Positions 1 through 10,011 of a DNA stretch of 64,000 nt are shown here, in pieces (the first letter of the stretch is position 1; every line of letters begins with the position of its first letter). Where the stretch lies: NCBI RefSeq assembly GCF_028693505.1, contig NZ_JAQUVF010000004.1:26775-90774 (forward strand). Direction: 5' to 3'. A program made the translations under genes and the position numbers. The notes beneath the pieces were generated by a model. That model was not told the origin of the DNA, did no database searches, and saw nothing but the letters and a program-made list of their open reading frames with translations. The stretch is from Oscillibacter sp. (GTDB lineage Bacteria > Bacillota > Clostridia > Oscillospirales > Oscillospiraceae).

Positions 1-275
1 GGGACACCCAATTTATCTGGGGTGTGCTGATTACTATTTTGAACTTTGCCACCCCTATCTTCTACCCGGAGAGCATCATTCCCGCCCGGTTTATGACGAT
101 TTACAAACTCAATCCCCTCTACCATATCGTCCGCTTTTTCCGTATCGTTCTACTGGACGGCGTTTCTCCTGAGCCTAAGGCCTACGGACTGTGCCTGATT
201 GCCGCGCTGGTGCCACTGGCCATCGGCATTGTTGTCTTCAAAAAATCGCAGGACAAGTTTGTCCTGAATATTTAA
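1..275 (+). CDS. ABC-2 type polysaccharide export permease, C-terminal part
   Basis: This is the 3' end of a gene that enters from the left edge; the frame is open from base 3 and gives about 90 residues. Two hydrophobic stretches are visible, one around the FATPIFYPE segment and one near the C-terminus (AYGLCLIAALVPLAIGIVVF). The FxTPIxYP pattern before a short loop with LNPLY is typical of the last membrane segments of ABC-2 permeases that export O-antigen or teichoic-acid-like glycans (Wzm/TagG family). The ATPase gene starts 12 bases downstream behind a good ribosome binding site, so the two probably form one exporter. The substrate-binding N-terminal half cannot be judged. Confidence 0.8.
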   Translation, partial: DTQFIWGVLITILNFATPIFYPESIIPARFMTIYKLNPLYHIVRFFRIVLLDGVSPEPKAYGLCLIAALVPLAIGIVVFKKSQDKFVLNI

Positions 276-287
276 GGAGGAATACAA

Positions 288-1058
288 ATGGAAATGATTC
301 GAGCAGACCATGTATCCATGCGATTCCGCCTGTCCGCAGACCGCATTACCAGCATGAAGGAATATTTGGTTCGGCTGGTTACCGGGCGACTGAAATTTAA
401 GGAATTCGGTGCGCTGAGCGATGTCAGCTTTGCCGTGCAGAAGGGCGAGGTGCTGGGCATCATCGGACACAACGGCGCGGGAAAATCTACGCTGTTAAAG
501 GTGATCTCCGGAATCCTGAAGCCGTCGAACGGCAGCGTCACAGTTCACGGCAACATCGTGCCCATGCTGGAGCTTGGCTCGGGCTTCGACTACGACATGA
601 CTGGCCGGGAGAATATTTTTCTCAACGGTGCGATTCTGGGTTACAGCAAGGAGTTTTTGACCGCCAAATGTCAGGAGATTATTGATTTTTCCGAGCTAGG
701 CGAGTTCATTGAGGAACCGATCCGCAACTATTCCTCCGGCATGATGATGCGTCTGGCGTTTTCCATCGCCACGGTGGTAGAACCGGAAATTTTGATCGTG
801 GATGAGATTCTAGCGGTAGGCGATGCAGATTTTCAGGCCAAGAGCAAAGCCAGAATGCTGGAGCTGATGGGCGGGGGTACCACGGTTTTGATGGTGTCCC
901 ACACCATGTCCCAGATTCGGGAGCTTTGCGACAAGGTGCTCTGGCTGGAGCACGGCACGGTGCAGGGCTACGGGGAAACGGCGGCGCTGTGTGACAAATA
1001 CGAGGGGAAACTAAATTCCAGCAAAGGAGACGGCAATGGATCAACAGAAAACGAATGA
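288..1058 (+). CDS. Polysaccharide ABC exporter ATP-binding protein (Wzt/TagH type)
   Basis: This 256-residue ATPase should power export of a lipid-linked glycan across the cytoplasmic membrane with the permease just upstream. Walker A (GHNGAGKST) is at residues 60-68, the signature region YSSGMMMRLAF at about 148-158, and Walker B with the catalytic Glu (ILIVDEIL) at about 168-175. The SSGM variant of the LSGGQ signature is typical of the O-antigen/teichoic-acid subfamily. The C-terminus ends soon after the ATPase core, so the extra carbohydrate-binding domain of long Wzt proteins is absent. An AAGGAGG ribosome site precedes the ATG. The next gene begins inside its last 23 bases, which suggests coupled translation. 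Confidence 0.9.
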   Translation: MEMIRADHVSMRFRLSADRITSMKEYLVRLVTGRLKFKEFGALSDVSFAVQKGEVLGIIGHNGAGKSTLLKVISGILKPSNGSVTVHGNIVPMLELGSGFDYDMTGRENIFLNGAILGYSKEFLTAKCQEIIDFSELGEFIEEPIRNYSSGMMMRLAFSIATVVEPEILIVDEILAVGDADFQAKSKARMLELMGGGTTVLMVSHTMSQIRELCDKVLWLEHGTVQGYGETAALCDKYEGKLNSSKGDGNGSTENE

Positions 1059-4000
1059 AAACCGGATCTATTCGGATGGTCCAATTGAGGACCGGATTCT
1101 TAGTTACCTAAAAAATCAGTCCCATGATACCAATGAAATTATTCGCGATTTACCGGAAGGAGCTGTTTTTCACAACTTTACCAGTGCACGCGCAGGTTTG
1201 CTGCAGTGGTATCCCTTTGAAAAAGATGCTACCGTTTTGGAAATTGGCGCAGGTATGGGTGCGTTGACCCCTCAGCTGGCTTCTCAATGCGGGCAGGTCG
1301 TTGCCATCGAACCCTCGCTGACTCGTGCGGCGATTGTTCAGGAACGCTGTAAAGATTTTAAAAATGTTTGTGTTTTATCCTGTGATATAAAGACGTATCA
1401 GCCACAGACGCTGTTTGACTATGTCCTGCTGATTGGTGTGTTGGAGTATGCCGCAATCTCCGACCATGAGGGGAATCCGTGGTTTTCCATGCTGACGTCT
1501 GCTAAAAAGCTGCTAAAACCAACCGGAAAGCTGTTGCTTGCCATTGAAAATCAGTACGGCATGAAGTATTGGTGCGGTGCAGCGGAGGATCACACGGGAA
1601 TTCCCTTTGATTCCCTAAATGATTATGCGTTTAGCCGTGGAAAAACCCAGCGGTACGAGTCTATGAGCGGCGTGCGTACCTTTCACCAGCAGGAGTTACG
1701 GGAGCTGTTACATCAGGCTGGCTTTCCGCAGATTGAAGCCTATTACCCGTTTCCGGACTACAAGTTCCCCACATTAATTCTGCGGGATCACAGTCCTGCC
1801 GCCGAAAGCCTTCTCAAAGGGGTGAAGTTTCATTATCCCGAGGAGTCCACGCTGATTGCAAATGAACAGCAGCTGTTTCCCGCAGCTGTTCGTAACGGCT
1901 GTCTTGGATTTTTTGCGAACTCTTTTCTGCTGGAAGCTGCTGTTCAGCCGCAGACGACGCAGGATATCACGGCAGTTTCGCTCAAGCGGGATTATCGGGA
2001 GGAATACCGGCTGGTCACCATTTTACATCCCGATCGTGTAACACGCCGCGCTGCGTCTCCAAAGAGCGAAGCGCATTTGCGTTCGTTAATAGAGAATACG
2101 CGGCTGCTGGAGCAGCGCGGCGTGCCCTGTCTTTCTCAAAGCGAGTGTGCCAATGGGGATACCACTGCGGTGTTTGCGTCAGCACCCTGCGGAGATGAGG
2201 TGTTTCGCGCCGCAGTGTTAGATGGTAATCAGTCTTTGTGGGAGGAACTTCTTCGGCAGATAAAGGACGCTCTGGTGAAAAGCGGGGGCGAGATGTGCGA
2301 CCACGGACGCACTCTGCGGGATGGTTTTCTGGATTTGACACTGCGCAACAGCTTCTGGGTGGAAAACCGGCTGGTGTTTTTTGATCAGGAATGGAAACAG
2401 TCAGAGGTTCCTCTAAAATACCTGCTGTATCGTTCGATTCGATATGCACTGCCAGAAAACATTTCCCCGGAGATGGTGCGATCGATCTACCAGACTTGCG
2501 ACATTTCCGAGGTGGAAGCAGCGGAATACGATGTGCGAGAGGACGAATTCCTGCGCAGCTTGATGGACGAGTGTAACTGCAGTTGGTTTGATCGCACGCA
2601 ATACCAATCCCGGCTGACCTTGTCAGCAAAGCATACTGCGGAGCTGAAAAATCGGGATGCACATATTGCGCAACTGCTCCAAAGCGAGCGGGATTTAAAA
2701 GCCACTATTGCGGAAAAAGACTGTAGACTTGCCGAGCAAACGGCTACAATCGCCGAGCAAACGGCTACAATCGCCGAGCAATCAGCTACAATCGCCGAGC
2801 AATCAGCTACAATCGCCGAGCAATCAGCTACAATCGCCGAGCAATCAGCTACAATCGCTGAGCAATCAGCTACATTGGCTAGAGACAAGCAGACCATTCG
2901 CAATAGGGATGGTCAGATTCTGCAGCTTTTAGAGCCCGAACGGGAACTCAACCGCATCAAGGCGTCTCGTTCCTGGAGGTTTATGGGATATTTCTGGAAA
3001 CTGAGGGATGCTTTGATTCCAAAGGGCAGCAAGCGACGGCTTCTGGGAAAGATGCTGGTGAAATTTGTCAAGCATCCGCTGCGCTTTCTGTCCAAATGCA
3101 CGCCTCACAAGATCTCCAAGTTTTTCAAAACACTACACCGTGAGGGCGTGGAGGATACCTCCCGTCGTCTGGACGACTGTCTGATTGGCAACGCAATTCC
3201 TACGCAGGAATTGACTATTCAGGCTGTTCCTGCCGCAGTGCCGGACGCACCGCCCAAGACAACGGCGGACTACGCACCGCTGCACGTTCCCCAGTGGGAC
3301 AAACCCACGGTCTCCATCGTCATTCCGGTTTACAACCAGTTTGACTTTACCTATGCCTGCGTGAAATCCATTTTGCAAAACAGCGGGGAGATGACCTATG
3401 AAATTCTCATCGCGGATGACTGTTCCACAGACGTAACGCGGGAGATTGACCGGGTTATTACCGGATTGCGCACCATTCACAACGAAGAAAATTTGCGTTT
3501 CCTGTTAAACTGCAACCATGCGGCTGCGTTCGCCAAGGGCGAGTACATCCTCTTTTTGAACAACGACACCCAAGTGCAGAAAAACTGGCTTGCGCCGCTG
3601 GTGTCCCTGATGGAAAAAGACAGCACCATCGGCATGACCGGCAGCAAGCTGGTGTATCCAGACGGACGGCTGCAGGAGGCCGGCGGCATTTTTTGGAAGG
3701 ACGCCAGCGCCTGGAACTACGGCAACCGCTCCGACCCGGCGGAACCGGAGTACAACTATGTCAAGGACGTGGACTATATTTCCGGTGCCTCCATCTGCAT
3801 CCGCAAAACGCTGTGGGAGGAAATCGGCGGCTTTGACCAGCGCTTTGTACCCGCCTACTGCGAGGACAGCGACCTTGCCTTCGAGGTGCGTTCCCACGGA
3901 TACCGCGTGGTCTATCAGCCGCTCTCGGTGGTGGTGCATTTCGAGGGGGTCTCCAACGGAACCGATACCTCCACCGGACAAAAGCAGTATCAGGTCATCA

Positions 4001-5202
4001 ACCAGAAAAAGTTCCATGAGAAGTGGAAGGACGTGCTGGAGCGGGAGCATTTCCCCAACGGCAAAAATGTTTTTCAGGCTCGGGACCGCAGCCGGAATAA
4101 AAAGGTTTTGCTGATGGTGGATCACTATGTCCCCCAGTATGACAAGGATGCCGGCAGCCGCACGGTGTTTGCCTATCTGAAGCTGTTCGCTGAGAACGGC
4201 TATCAGGTCAAATTTATCGGCGACAACTTCTATCCCCATCAGCCCTACACCCAGACTCTGCAGCAACTGGGTATTGAGGTGCTCTACGGCCCTTATTACG
4301 CAAAGAACTGGCAGGACTGGCTGAAGGAAAATGGCGCGTGCATCGGCTATGCGTTTTTAAACCGGCCCCATATTTCCGAGAAGTACATCGACGCCGTACG
4401 CAAGTTAACCCCCGCCCGCATTGTTTACTACGGTCATGATCTGCATTTCCTGCGTGAGCAGCGGGAGTATGAGCTGACCGGAGATTCCAAAACTCTGAAA
4501 TCCTCGGAGGAGTGGAAGGAAAAGGAACTGGATTTGATGCACAGGGCGGACATGTCCTACTATCCCTCCTGCGTGGAGGAGGAAGCCATTCACGGGATTG
4601 ACCGCTCGATTCAGGTGAAGGCGATTCCGGCCTATCTCTTTGACAATATTCAGGAAATTCCCTACACCGCACAGGGGCGGAAGGATCTGATGTTCATCGG
4701 CGGCTTTGGCCATCATCCCAACGTGGACGGGGTGAAATGGCTGGCAGCGGAAATTCTTCCAACGCTCAGCGAGTTGCTGCCTGGCGTACAGGTGCACATT
4801 CTTGGCTCTAATCCGCCGTTGGAGATCAAGGCATTGGAGAGCGACGTGCTGCACATTGCCGGTTTCGTTACTGACGAGGAGTTGGCGGAGTATTACAGAA
4901 CCTGCCGTCTGGTGATTGTCCCGCTGCGCTATGGCGCGGGGATCAAGGGAAAGGTTGTGGAGGCCATGCGCTACGGAATGCCAGTGGTCACAACCTCCAT
5001 CGGCGCGGAGGGAATCGCCGGTGCGGAAAATATTCTGGACATTGCAGACGCACCGGAGGATTTTGCCAGGGTGACCGCTGCACTTTATAACAACCCTGCA
5101 TCGCTGATGACGCGCAGCGCACAATCCTATCAGTACATCCGGGAGAATTTCTCTCCGGAGAATGCGAAACAGGTTATCGGACCCGAATTCGATATGAAAT
5201 AA
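1036..5202 (+). CDS. Methyltransferase / coiled-coil / GT2 / GT4 fusion glycosyltransferase
   Basis: This 1388-residue protein joins several domains. Residues ~45-310 form a class I SAM methyltransferase ([10 protein letters not shown] at 68-77, acidic residue in VAIEPS). Residues ~320-520 are less clear: a D-L-T-L-R-N stretch followed by FFDQEW at about 435-452 resembles the catalytic and metal motifs of small-molecule kinases (inference). A heptad coiled coil with exact repeats spans ~566-614. A family 2 glycosyltransferase begins at ~757 ([10 protein letters not shown]), with its NND metal site at ~841. A family 4-like glycosyltransferase with the [12 protein letters not shown] motif fills ~1018-1385. 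Such fusions build the repeating backbone or methyl-capped end of surface glycans. The gene overlaps the ATPase gene by 23 bases and is followed 11 bases later by hddA. Confidence 0.85.
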   Translation: MDQQKTNENRIYSDGPIEDRILSYLKNQSHDTNEIIRDLPEGAVFHNFTSARAGLLQWYPFEKDATVLEIGAGMGALTPQLASQCGQVVAIEPSLTRAAIVQERCKDFKNVCVLSCDIKTYQPQTLFDYVLLIGVLEYAAISDHEGNPWFSMLTSAKKLLKPTGKLLLAIENQYGMKYWCGAAEDHTGIPFDSLNDYAFSRGKTQRYESMSGVRTFHQQELRELLHQAGFPQIEAYYPFPDYKFPTLILRDHSPAAESLLKGVKFHYPEESTLIANEQQLFPAAVRNGCLGFFANSFLLEAAVQPQTTQDITAVSLKRDYREEYRLVTILHPDRVTRRAASPKSEAHLRSLIENTRLLEQRGVPCLSQSECANGDTTAVFASAPCGDEVFRAAVLDGNQSLWEELLRQIKDALVKSGGEMCDHGRTLRDGFLDLTLRNSFWVENRLVFFDQEWKQSEVPLKYLLYRSIRYALPENISPEMVRSIYQTCDISEVEAAEYDVREDEFLRSLMDECNCSWFDRTQYQSRLTLSAKHTAELKNRDAHIAQLLQSERDLKATIAEKDCRLAEQTATIAEQTATIAEQSATIAEQSATIAEQSATIAEQSATIAEQSATLARDKQTIRNRDGQILQLLEPERELNRIKASRSWRFMGYFWKLRDALIPKGSKRRLLGKMLVKFVKHPLRFLSKCTPHKISKFFKTLHREGVEDTSRRLDDCLIGNAIPTQELTIQAVPAAVPDAPPKTTADYAPLHVPQWDKPTVSIVIPVYNQFDFTYACVKSILQNSGEMTYEILIADDCSTDVTREIDRVITGLRTIHNEENLRFLLNCNHAAAFAKGEYILFLNNDTQVQKNWLAPLVSLMEKDSTIGMTGSKLVYPDGRLQEAGGIFWKDASAWNYGNRSDPAEPEYNYVKDVDYISGASICIRKTLWEEIGGFDQRFVPAYCEDSDLAFEVRSHGYRVVYQPLSVVVHFEGVSNGTDTSTGQKQYQVINQKKFHEKWKDVLEREHFPNGKNVFQARDRSRNKKVLLMVDHYVPQYDKDAGSRTVFAYLKLFAENGYQVKFIGDNFYPHQPYTQTLQQLGIEVLYGPYYAKNWQDWLKENGACIGYAFLNRPHISEKYIDAVRKLTPARIVYYGHDLHFLREQREYELTGDSKTLKSSEEWKEKELDLMHRADMSYYPSCVEEEAIHGIDRSIQVKAIPAYLFDNIQEIPYTAQGRKDLMFIGGFGHHPNVDGVKWLAAEILPTLSELLPGVQVHILGSNPPLEIKALESDVLHIAGFVTDEELAEYYRTCRLVIVPLRYGAGIKGKVVEAMRYGMPVVTTSIGAEGIAGAENILDIADAPEDFARVTAALYNNPASLMTRSAQSYQYIRENFSPENAKQVIGPEFDMK
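2731..2877 (+). repeat. Seven tandem 21-bp units encoding AEQ(S/T)ATI heptads
   Basis: Seven in-frame copies of a 21-base unit encode a seven-residue A-E-Q-S/T-A-T-I/L period in the coiled-coil linker of the fusion glycosyltransferase. The first two copies carry Thr (acg) and the other five carry Ser (tca); the last copy uses gct for the first Ala and ttg at the end. Near identity at the base level points to recent copy-number change by slippage or unequal recombination. Confidence 0.95.
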
Positions 5203-5213
5203 GGAGCCTTTCC

Positions 5214-6233
5214 ATGATTATTCGTTCCAAAGCGCCGCTGCGGCTGGGACTGGCCGGCGGCGGCACAGACGTGTCGCCCTACTGCGATACCTTCGGCGGT
5301 GTCGTGCTGAACGCCACCATCGATTTGTACGCTTACTGTACGATTGAGCCCACCGATGATGGCAAGGTGGAGTTTTATGCTGCCGACCGCAACGAGCGGC
5401 TCACCGCCCCCGCCGGCGCTCTGCCGCTGGAAGGCGCTCTGCCGCTGCACCGGGGGATGTACAACCGCATTGTTCAGGATTTCTGCAATGGAAAGCCGCT
5501 GTCGCTGCGGATGACCACCTATTCCGACGCTCCCGCAGGCAGCGGTCTCGGCTCCTCCTCCACCATGGTGGTGGCCATGCTGAAGGCTTATATGGAGTGG
5601 CTGAATCTGCCTCTGGGTGAGTATGACATGGCGGCGCTGGCCTATCAGGTGGAGCGGGAGGATCTGAAGCTCTCCGGCGGCAAGCAGGATCAGTACGCGG
5701 CCACCTTTGGCGGCTTCAATTATATGGAGTTTTATGGGGACGATCGGGTCATCGTCAATCCGTTGCGGCTGAAAAACTGGATCAAAAACGAACTGGAAAG
5801 CTCTCTGGTGCTGTACTATACCGGCACCTCCCGGGACAGTGCCAAGATTATCGACGAGCAGGTGCGCTGTCAAAGCAGCGAGAAATCGATGGAGGGAATG
5901 CACGAGCTGAAGCGCCAGGCATCGTTGATGAAGGAGGCCATTCTTAAAGGCGATTTCGACGGGTTCGCGGACTGTCTGCGCGCTGGGTGGGAGGCTAAGA
6001 AAAAGACCTCCTCCGTGATCTCTAATCCCCAGATTGATGAAATGTATCGCTACATTATGGAAAACGGCGGCAAGGCCGCCAAGATCAGCGGTGCCGGTGG
6101 CGGCGGCTTTATGATGGTGGTCTGCGACCCCAAGCGGCGCTTCCAGCTGGTGGAAAAGCTGAAACAAACAGACGGGCGTGTCATGGTGACCAGCTTTACA
6201 GAGCGTGGCACACAGGCCTGGACGCTGTATTGA
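5214..6233 (+). CDS. hddA: D-glycero-alpha-D-manno-heptose 7-phosphate kinase
   Basis: This 339-residue GHMP-family kinase should phosphorylate heptose 7-phosphate at C1, giving the 1,7-bisphosphate on the GDP-heptose route. The N-terminus [22 protein letters not shown] is diagnostic of the HddA/FKP-like branch. The ATP loop [10 protein letters not shown] is at about residues 107-116 and the C-terminal GHMP motif [13 protein letters not shown] at about 286-298. Length matches the family. A ribosome site (aaggag) precedes the ATG, and gmhA follows after about 40 bases. Together with gmhA, gmhB and hddC it completes a pathway. A fucose or galacturonate kinase is the alternative, but the neighbours argue for heptose. 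Confidence 0.9.
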   Translation: MIIRSKAPLRLGLAGGGTDVSPYCDTFGGVVLNATIDLYAYCTIEPTDDGKVEFYAADRNERLTAPAGALPLEGALPLHRGMYNRIVQDFCNGKPLSLRMTTYSDAPAGSGLGSSSTMVVAMLKAYMEWLNLPLGEYDMAALAYQVEREDLKLSGGKQDQYAATFGGFNYMEFYGDDRVIVNPLRLKNWIKNELESSLVLYYTGTSRDSAKIIDEQVRCQSSEKSMEGMHELKRQASLMKEAILKGDFDGFADCLRAGWEAKKKTSSVISNPQIDEMYRYIMENGGKAAKISGAGGGGFMMVVCDPKRRFQLVEKLKQTDGRVMVTSFTERGTQAWTLY

Positions 6234-6274
6234 CATTTAAAAGGCTATTCTTTTTGAAACAGGAGGGCATACCC

Positions 6275-6928
6275 ATGCGGAACACCACTCGTGCCATCAT
6301 TTCGGATCTGGCAGTGCGCTACCCGGCGCTGGCGGTTTGCGAACCGTCTGTCATGGCGGCAGCGGAGGCACTGCTGCGCTGCTTCTCCGGCGGCGGACAG
6401 CTGCTGGTCTGCGGCAACGGCGGCAGTGCTTCGGACAGCGAGCACATCGTGGGCGAGCTGATGAAAACCTTTATGCTGGATCGCCCTCTGGACGAGACCA
6501 TGTGCGAAAAGCTCCGCATGGCATACCCGGATCATGCGGAGAATATGATCGCCAATCTGCAGCGAGCGGTACCCGCCATCTCGCTGGTCAGCGAGACGGC
6601 ACTCATGACAGCCTACACCAACGATAATTCTGCGGAGATGGCCTTTGCCCAGCAGGTTTTAAGCTATGGCCGCCCCGGCGATATATTGCTGGCCATCACG
6701 ACCTCTGGTAATTCCGCCAACGTGCTCAATGCCGCCCGGATTGCCCGGGTGATCGGCGTGGAGGTGCTGGGGTTAACGGGGGAGAGCGGCGGCAGGCTGA
6801 AAGCCCTCAGCGATCAGTGCATCTGCGCACCCTCTGCCGTGACCTATCAGATTCAGGAATATCATCTGCCGATTTACCACTGCCTGTGCGCCTGTGTAGA
6901 AAACGAGCTGTTTGGAGGGATCGCATGA
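6275..6928 (+). CDS. gmhA: Sedoheptulose-7-phosphate isomerase
   Basis: This 217-residue SIS-domain protein converts sedoheptulose 7-phosphate to D-glycero-D-manno-heptose 7-phosphate, the first committed step. The phosphate-binding motif CGNGGSASDSEHIVGEL is at about residues 45-61 and the second SIS signature TTSGNSANV at about 141-149. The ATG at 6275 is preferred over the in-frame start at 6230, because an aggagg site lies just before it and the shorter form matches GmhA. The insert after the first motif (FMLDRPLDETM) is longer than in E. coli GmhA, as in the Gram-positive S-layer glycan versions. The stop overlaps the next start as ATGA. Confidence 0.92.
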   Translation: MRNTTRAIISDLAVRYPALAVCEPSVMAAAEALLRCFSGGGQLLVCGNGGSASDSEHIVGELMKTFMLDRPLDETMCEKLRMAYPDHAENMIANLQRAVPAISLVSETALMTAYTNDNSAEMAFAQQVLSYGRPGDILLAITTSGNSANVLNAARIARVIGVEVLGLTGESGGRLKALSDQCICAPSAVTYQIQEYHLPIYHCLCACVENELFGGIA

Positions 6929-8067
6929 GAGAGGCGATCGTACTTGCAGGCGGGTTCGGCACCCGGCTTGCCCATATTGTCTCGGACGTGCCAAAGCCCA
7001 TGGCCCCGGTCTGCGGCCGGCCGTTTCTGCGCTTTCTTCTGGATGACCTCCAGCAAAAGGGCACGGAGCGGGTGATTTTGGCCACCGGCTATAAGCACTC
7101 GTGCATCGAGGATTTTTTCGGCACCCACTACCGGGGCATGGAAATCCTCTACTCTCCGGAGAATACCCCATTGGGCACCGGCGGTGCCATCAAGCAGGCG
7201 CTGTCGCTGTGCCGGGAGGATTGGGTGGCCGTTTTAAACGGCGATACTTATTTTGATGTGGATTTTGCTGCGCTGGAGCAGGCGAAACGCCCTGACGCCA
7301 TCGTGCTGGCGGCCAAGCGGATGCACGATTTTGATCGCTACGGTGCGTTGGAATTGACTGGCGGCGCAGTGACGGCTTTTCGGGAAAAAGCGCCCTGCCG
7401 GGAGGGACTCATCAACGGCGGCGTGTATCTCATGGAGCGCACGTCGATGGAATCTGTTCCGGAGGAGCAGTTTTCCTTTGAAACGGCGGTTCTGGAGCCG
7501 TTGGCGCAGAGGAGAAACGTGCTGGCGGTGGAAAGCGGCGGCTATTTCATCGACATCGGTGTTCCGGAGGATTATGCAACCGCACAGGAGACCATGAAAG
7601 CGCTTGCGCCTGTCAACAAGGCGGCTTTTTTTGATCGGGACGGCACCATCAATGTGGATGTGCACTATCTCCACCGTCCGGAGGATCTGCGCTTTATCGA
7701 TGGAATGCCCCAGTTTCTGAAGAAGTGGAACGACTGGGGCTACCAGGTGATCGTGGTCACCAATCAGGCAGGGATCGCGCGGGGGTACTACACTGCAGAT
7801 GAGATGCGGGCGCTTCACCGGTACATGAATGAGCGGCTGTCGGAATACGGTGCCCATATCGACGCGTTTTACTTCTGTCCCCATCACCCGGATTTTACCG
7901 GCCCTTGCCATTGCCGTAAGCCGGAACCGGGCATGCTTGAGGACGCCATCTGGGAGTTCGATTTAAATCCGGCGCAGTGCGTCCTGTTCGGCGATCAGCC
8001 GTGGGACGTGGAGGCGGGGGAATCCTGCGGTGTAAAGAGTTTCTTTCTGGGAAAGGACTCGAACTAA
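6925..8067 (+). CDS. Heptose-1-phosphate guanylyltransferase / heptose-bisphosphate phosphatase fusion
   Basis: This 380-residue bifunctional protein combines HddC and GmhB activities. Residues 1-~228 are a nucleotidyltransferase with LAGGFGTRL at 7-15 and the NGDTYFDVDF metal site near residue 107. Residues ~232-380 are a HAD phosphatase with FFDRDGTIN at ~235-243 and a CPHHPDFTGPCHC cysteine/histidine zinc loop typical of GmhB near 318-330. Together the halves remove the C7 phosphate and activate heptose 1-phosphate with GTP. The ATG at 6925 (ggaggga site, ATGA overlap with gmhA) is chosen over the upstream in-frame start at 6817, which would lie within gmhA. Separate genes are the more common arrangement. 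Confidence 0.9.
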   Translation: MREAIVLAGGFGTRLAHIVSDVPKPMAPVCGRPFLRFLLDDLQQKGTERVILATGYKHSCIEDFFGTHYRGMEILYSPENTPLGTGGAIKQALSLCREDWVAVLNGDTYFDVDFAALEQAKRPDAIVLAAKRMHDFDRYGALELTGGAVTAFREKAPCREGLINGGVYLMERTSMESVPEEQFSFETAVLEPLAQRRNVLAVESGGYFIDIGVPEDYATAQETMKALAPVNKAAFFDRDGTINVDVHYLHRPEDLRFIDGMPQFLKKWNDWGYQVIVVTNQAGIARGYYTADEMRALHRYMNERLSEYGAHIDAFYFCPHHPDFTGPCHCRKPEPGMLEDAIWEFDLNPAQCVLFGDQPWDVEAGESCGVKSFFLGKDSN

Positions 8068-8110
8068 ACGACAACCCGTATAGATTTTTTTCGAAACGAG
8101 AGGAAAACAC

Positions 8111-9808
8111 ATGAAAGTGGCGGCGGCTAATTTACAAAAAGAGCGTTTCCTGTGGATGGATGTTTTACGCGGATTGCTGATTCTTTCAGTGGTCATCGGG
8201 CATTCCACCGGCCGGTTCAATTCGCATATTTATCAATTTCATATGGGTGCCTTTTTCTTTGTATCCGGTTATATGGCCAGACAGGAGAGACGATCCGTTC
8301 TGGAAACTTTGTACCATCGTATGTTGACCACCCTGCTGCCGGTAGTGAGTTCAGCGATCTTGTTGCTCGGCGTAACAGCTCTTATGAATGCTACAGGAGT
8401 CTATACCATTTTCTTCAGTAGCAATCTTGCCTATGCAGGTGCTTCTTTCACAATCAAGGAGTTGTTTTTTCATGGACGCTTTTATGTTTGGTGGCTAGGC
8501 GCCTGCTGGTTTATTCTGGCATTATTTAACGCCGCAATTTTCAATCGATTGTTGTTTCAAATCTGTGGCAAACGTTATAGCCTCCTTTATATGGTCGGAC
8601 TTGTGATCATGTTTCTGTTTGGATATTCCGCTACTACAACCGGCTCCCATAATTTTGATTGGGATTTGGCGCTGATTGCATCTTTTTATTATGGGATTGG
8701 TTCAATTTCAGCTAAATACACGCTCATGGAAAGGCTTTCGAAAAATCGGCTGCTGTGCGGAATAGGGCTGCTGATTTCCGGAGGATTGGCTTATCTGGTT
8801 GCGCATCACTTTTTCCTGCGAATGGATTGGCCTTCCAGATCCTTTAATCATCCAGCAGTGGATATCCTGTTGGTGTTAAACGGATTGACGCTTATGTTTT
8901 TTTTAGCAGTGTTTCTCATAAAAGCTCCCGTGGTTTGCCCAATTCTGTCCTACCTTGGAAAGAACACCCTGCCCATAGTTCTCTTTCATTTTATGTGGTT
9001 TAACCTCGGATTTTATATATTGTATTTAATGGGACAGGTTTCCTTTTCCTATCTTCAAAATTTTACTCCGCAGGATGATATTTCCTATATCTGGTGGTGG
9101 CTGTTTGTGTTGATTGGCATTATTGGAAGTATTTTACTATGGCAGCCTGTTCAGCATTGCAAACCGCTTCGAATTATTTTTGGGCAGGAAAAATCTCTGT
9201 ATCTGCAGGGTTGGAAAAAAATAAATTCGTTTGAAAATGTTCAAAAAGTGGATCACGCCGTGGATTCAGCATTGACTTTCATAGATGGGCAACAGCTGCA
9301 CGCGGTAAAAGCCAAACTTTTACGTCATAAAAGAGTTGTCATTTTTGTAATGGCACTGATTTCTTTGGTTGCAGTAACCACTGTTGTTGCCCTGACCAAC
9401 GCAAGCAGGATGCCTTCTATCATCGAATTTCCAACAAATAGCAGCGAATCCATCGGTGAAGGCTGGTTACCTCAGTCAGAGAATGAAGATTATCGTTGGA
9501 CTTCCAAGCAGAGCACGGTCACTCTTGAAGCTAATGATCATGTAACAACTTTTGTTTTGGAAGGTTATATTCCGGAAACCTATACTGAAGTTAACAAGAT
9601 TTCCATTTATATGGAAGACAATTTAATTTATGACCAGGAACTTTCTGCTGGTGAGGGGATTTCCATTGCGCAGGAAATTTCTCCGAATTTTACGACGAAT
9701 CAAACGGTAAAAATTCAGTTGGAATTTAATGCTGAGCATAACCCTGATGCAAATGATCCAGATCAAAGAATAATGAGTATGCTTGTAACGAAAATTGGTT
9801 TTCAATAA
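8111..9808 (+). CDS. Acyltransferase family 3 membrane protein with extracytoplasmic C-terminal domain
   Basis: This 565-residue protein starts with the acyltransferase-3 signature (RFLWMDVLRGLLILSVVIGHS, with the conserved His at residue ~36) followed by about ten hydrophobic segments to residue ~350. The family transfers acetyl or other acyl groups to sugars of surface polysaccharides. After another membrane segment (~410-430) comes a ~130-residue, Ser/Thr- and Glu-rich beta-type tail that should lie outside the cell; I do not recognise it. Base composition is clearly more AT-rich than in the heptose genes next to it, which suggests separate acquisition. The start follows a gaggaaaacac site. 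Confidence 0.85.
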   Translation: MKVAAANLQKERFLWMDVLRGLLILSVVIGHSTGRFNSHIYQFHMGAFFFVSGYMARQERRSVLETLYHRMLTTLLPVVSSAILLLGVTALMNATGVYTIFFSSNLAYAGASFTIKELFFHGRFYVWWLGACWFILALFNAAIFNRLLFQICGKRYSLLYMVGLVIMFLFGYSATTTGSHNFDWDLALIASFYYGIGSISAKYTLMERLSKNRLLCGIGLLISGGLAYLVAHHFFLRMDWPSRSFNHPAVDILLVLNGLTLMFFLAVFLIKAPVVCPILSYLGKNTLPIVLFHFMWFNLGFYILYLMGQVSFSYLQNFTPQDDISYIWWWLFVLIGIIGSILLWQPVQHCKPLRIIFGQEKSLYLQGWKKINSFENVQKVDHAVDSALTFIDGQQLHAVKAKLLRHKRVVIFVMALISLVAVTTVVALTNASRMPSIIEFPTNSSESIGEGWLPQSENEDYRWTSKQSTVTLEANDHVTTFVLEGYIPETYTEVNKISIYMEDNLIYDQELSAGEGISIAQEISPNFTTNQTVKIQLEFNAEHNPDANDPDQRIMSMLVTKIGFQ

Positions 9809-10011
9809 GCCTCATTTCAACATCAAGTGCAGGCTATATTTTTTGATTGAGAGAATGACTGAACTTATCAACTACTGTGCAGCATCCTTGATTGGAAAGA
9901 CGGCAGCATCAATGTCGGTATGTAATACCGCGGCGCATGGTTTGGGAGAACCGTGCTGTTTGGATACTCAAATATATAAAATGTGTGGAATTAGCTTCGG
10001 AGGAGAATAAC

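Noticed and set aside
2731..2877. CRISPR array
   Set aside because: The 21-bp units are directly contiguous with no spacers and code for an in-frame heptad.
2487..2903. Long minus-strand frame opposite the 21-bp repeats
   Set aside because: It is the periodic shadow of the repeated coiled-coil codons, encoding repeated Cys-Ser-Ala-Ile units with no ribosome site.
5130..6236. Minus-strand frame of 368 codons opposite hddA
   Set aside because: The plus-strand GHMP kinase motifs are clear; the antisense frame has no family signature and reflects codon bias of GC-rich DNA.
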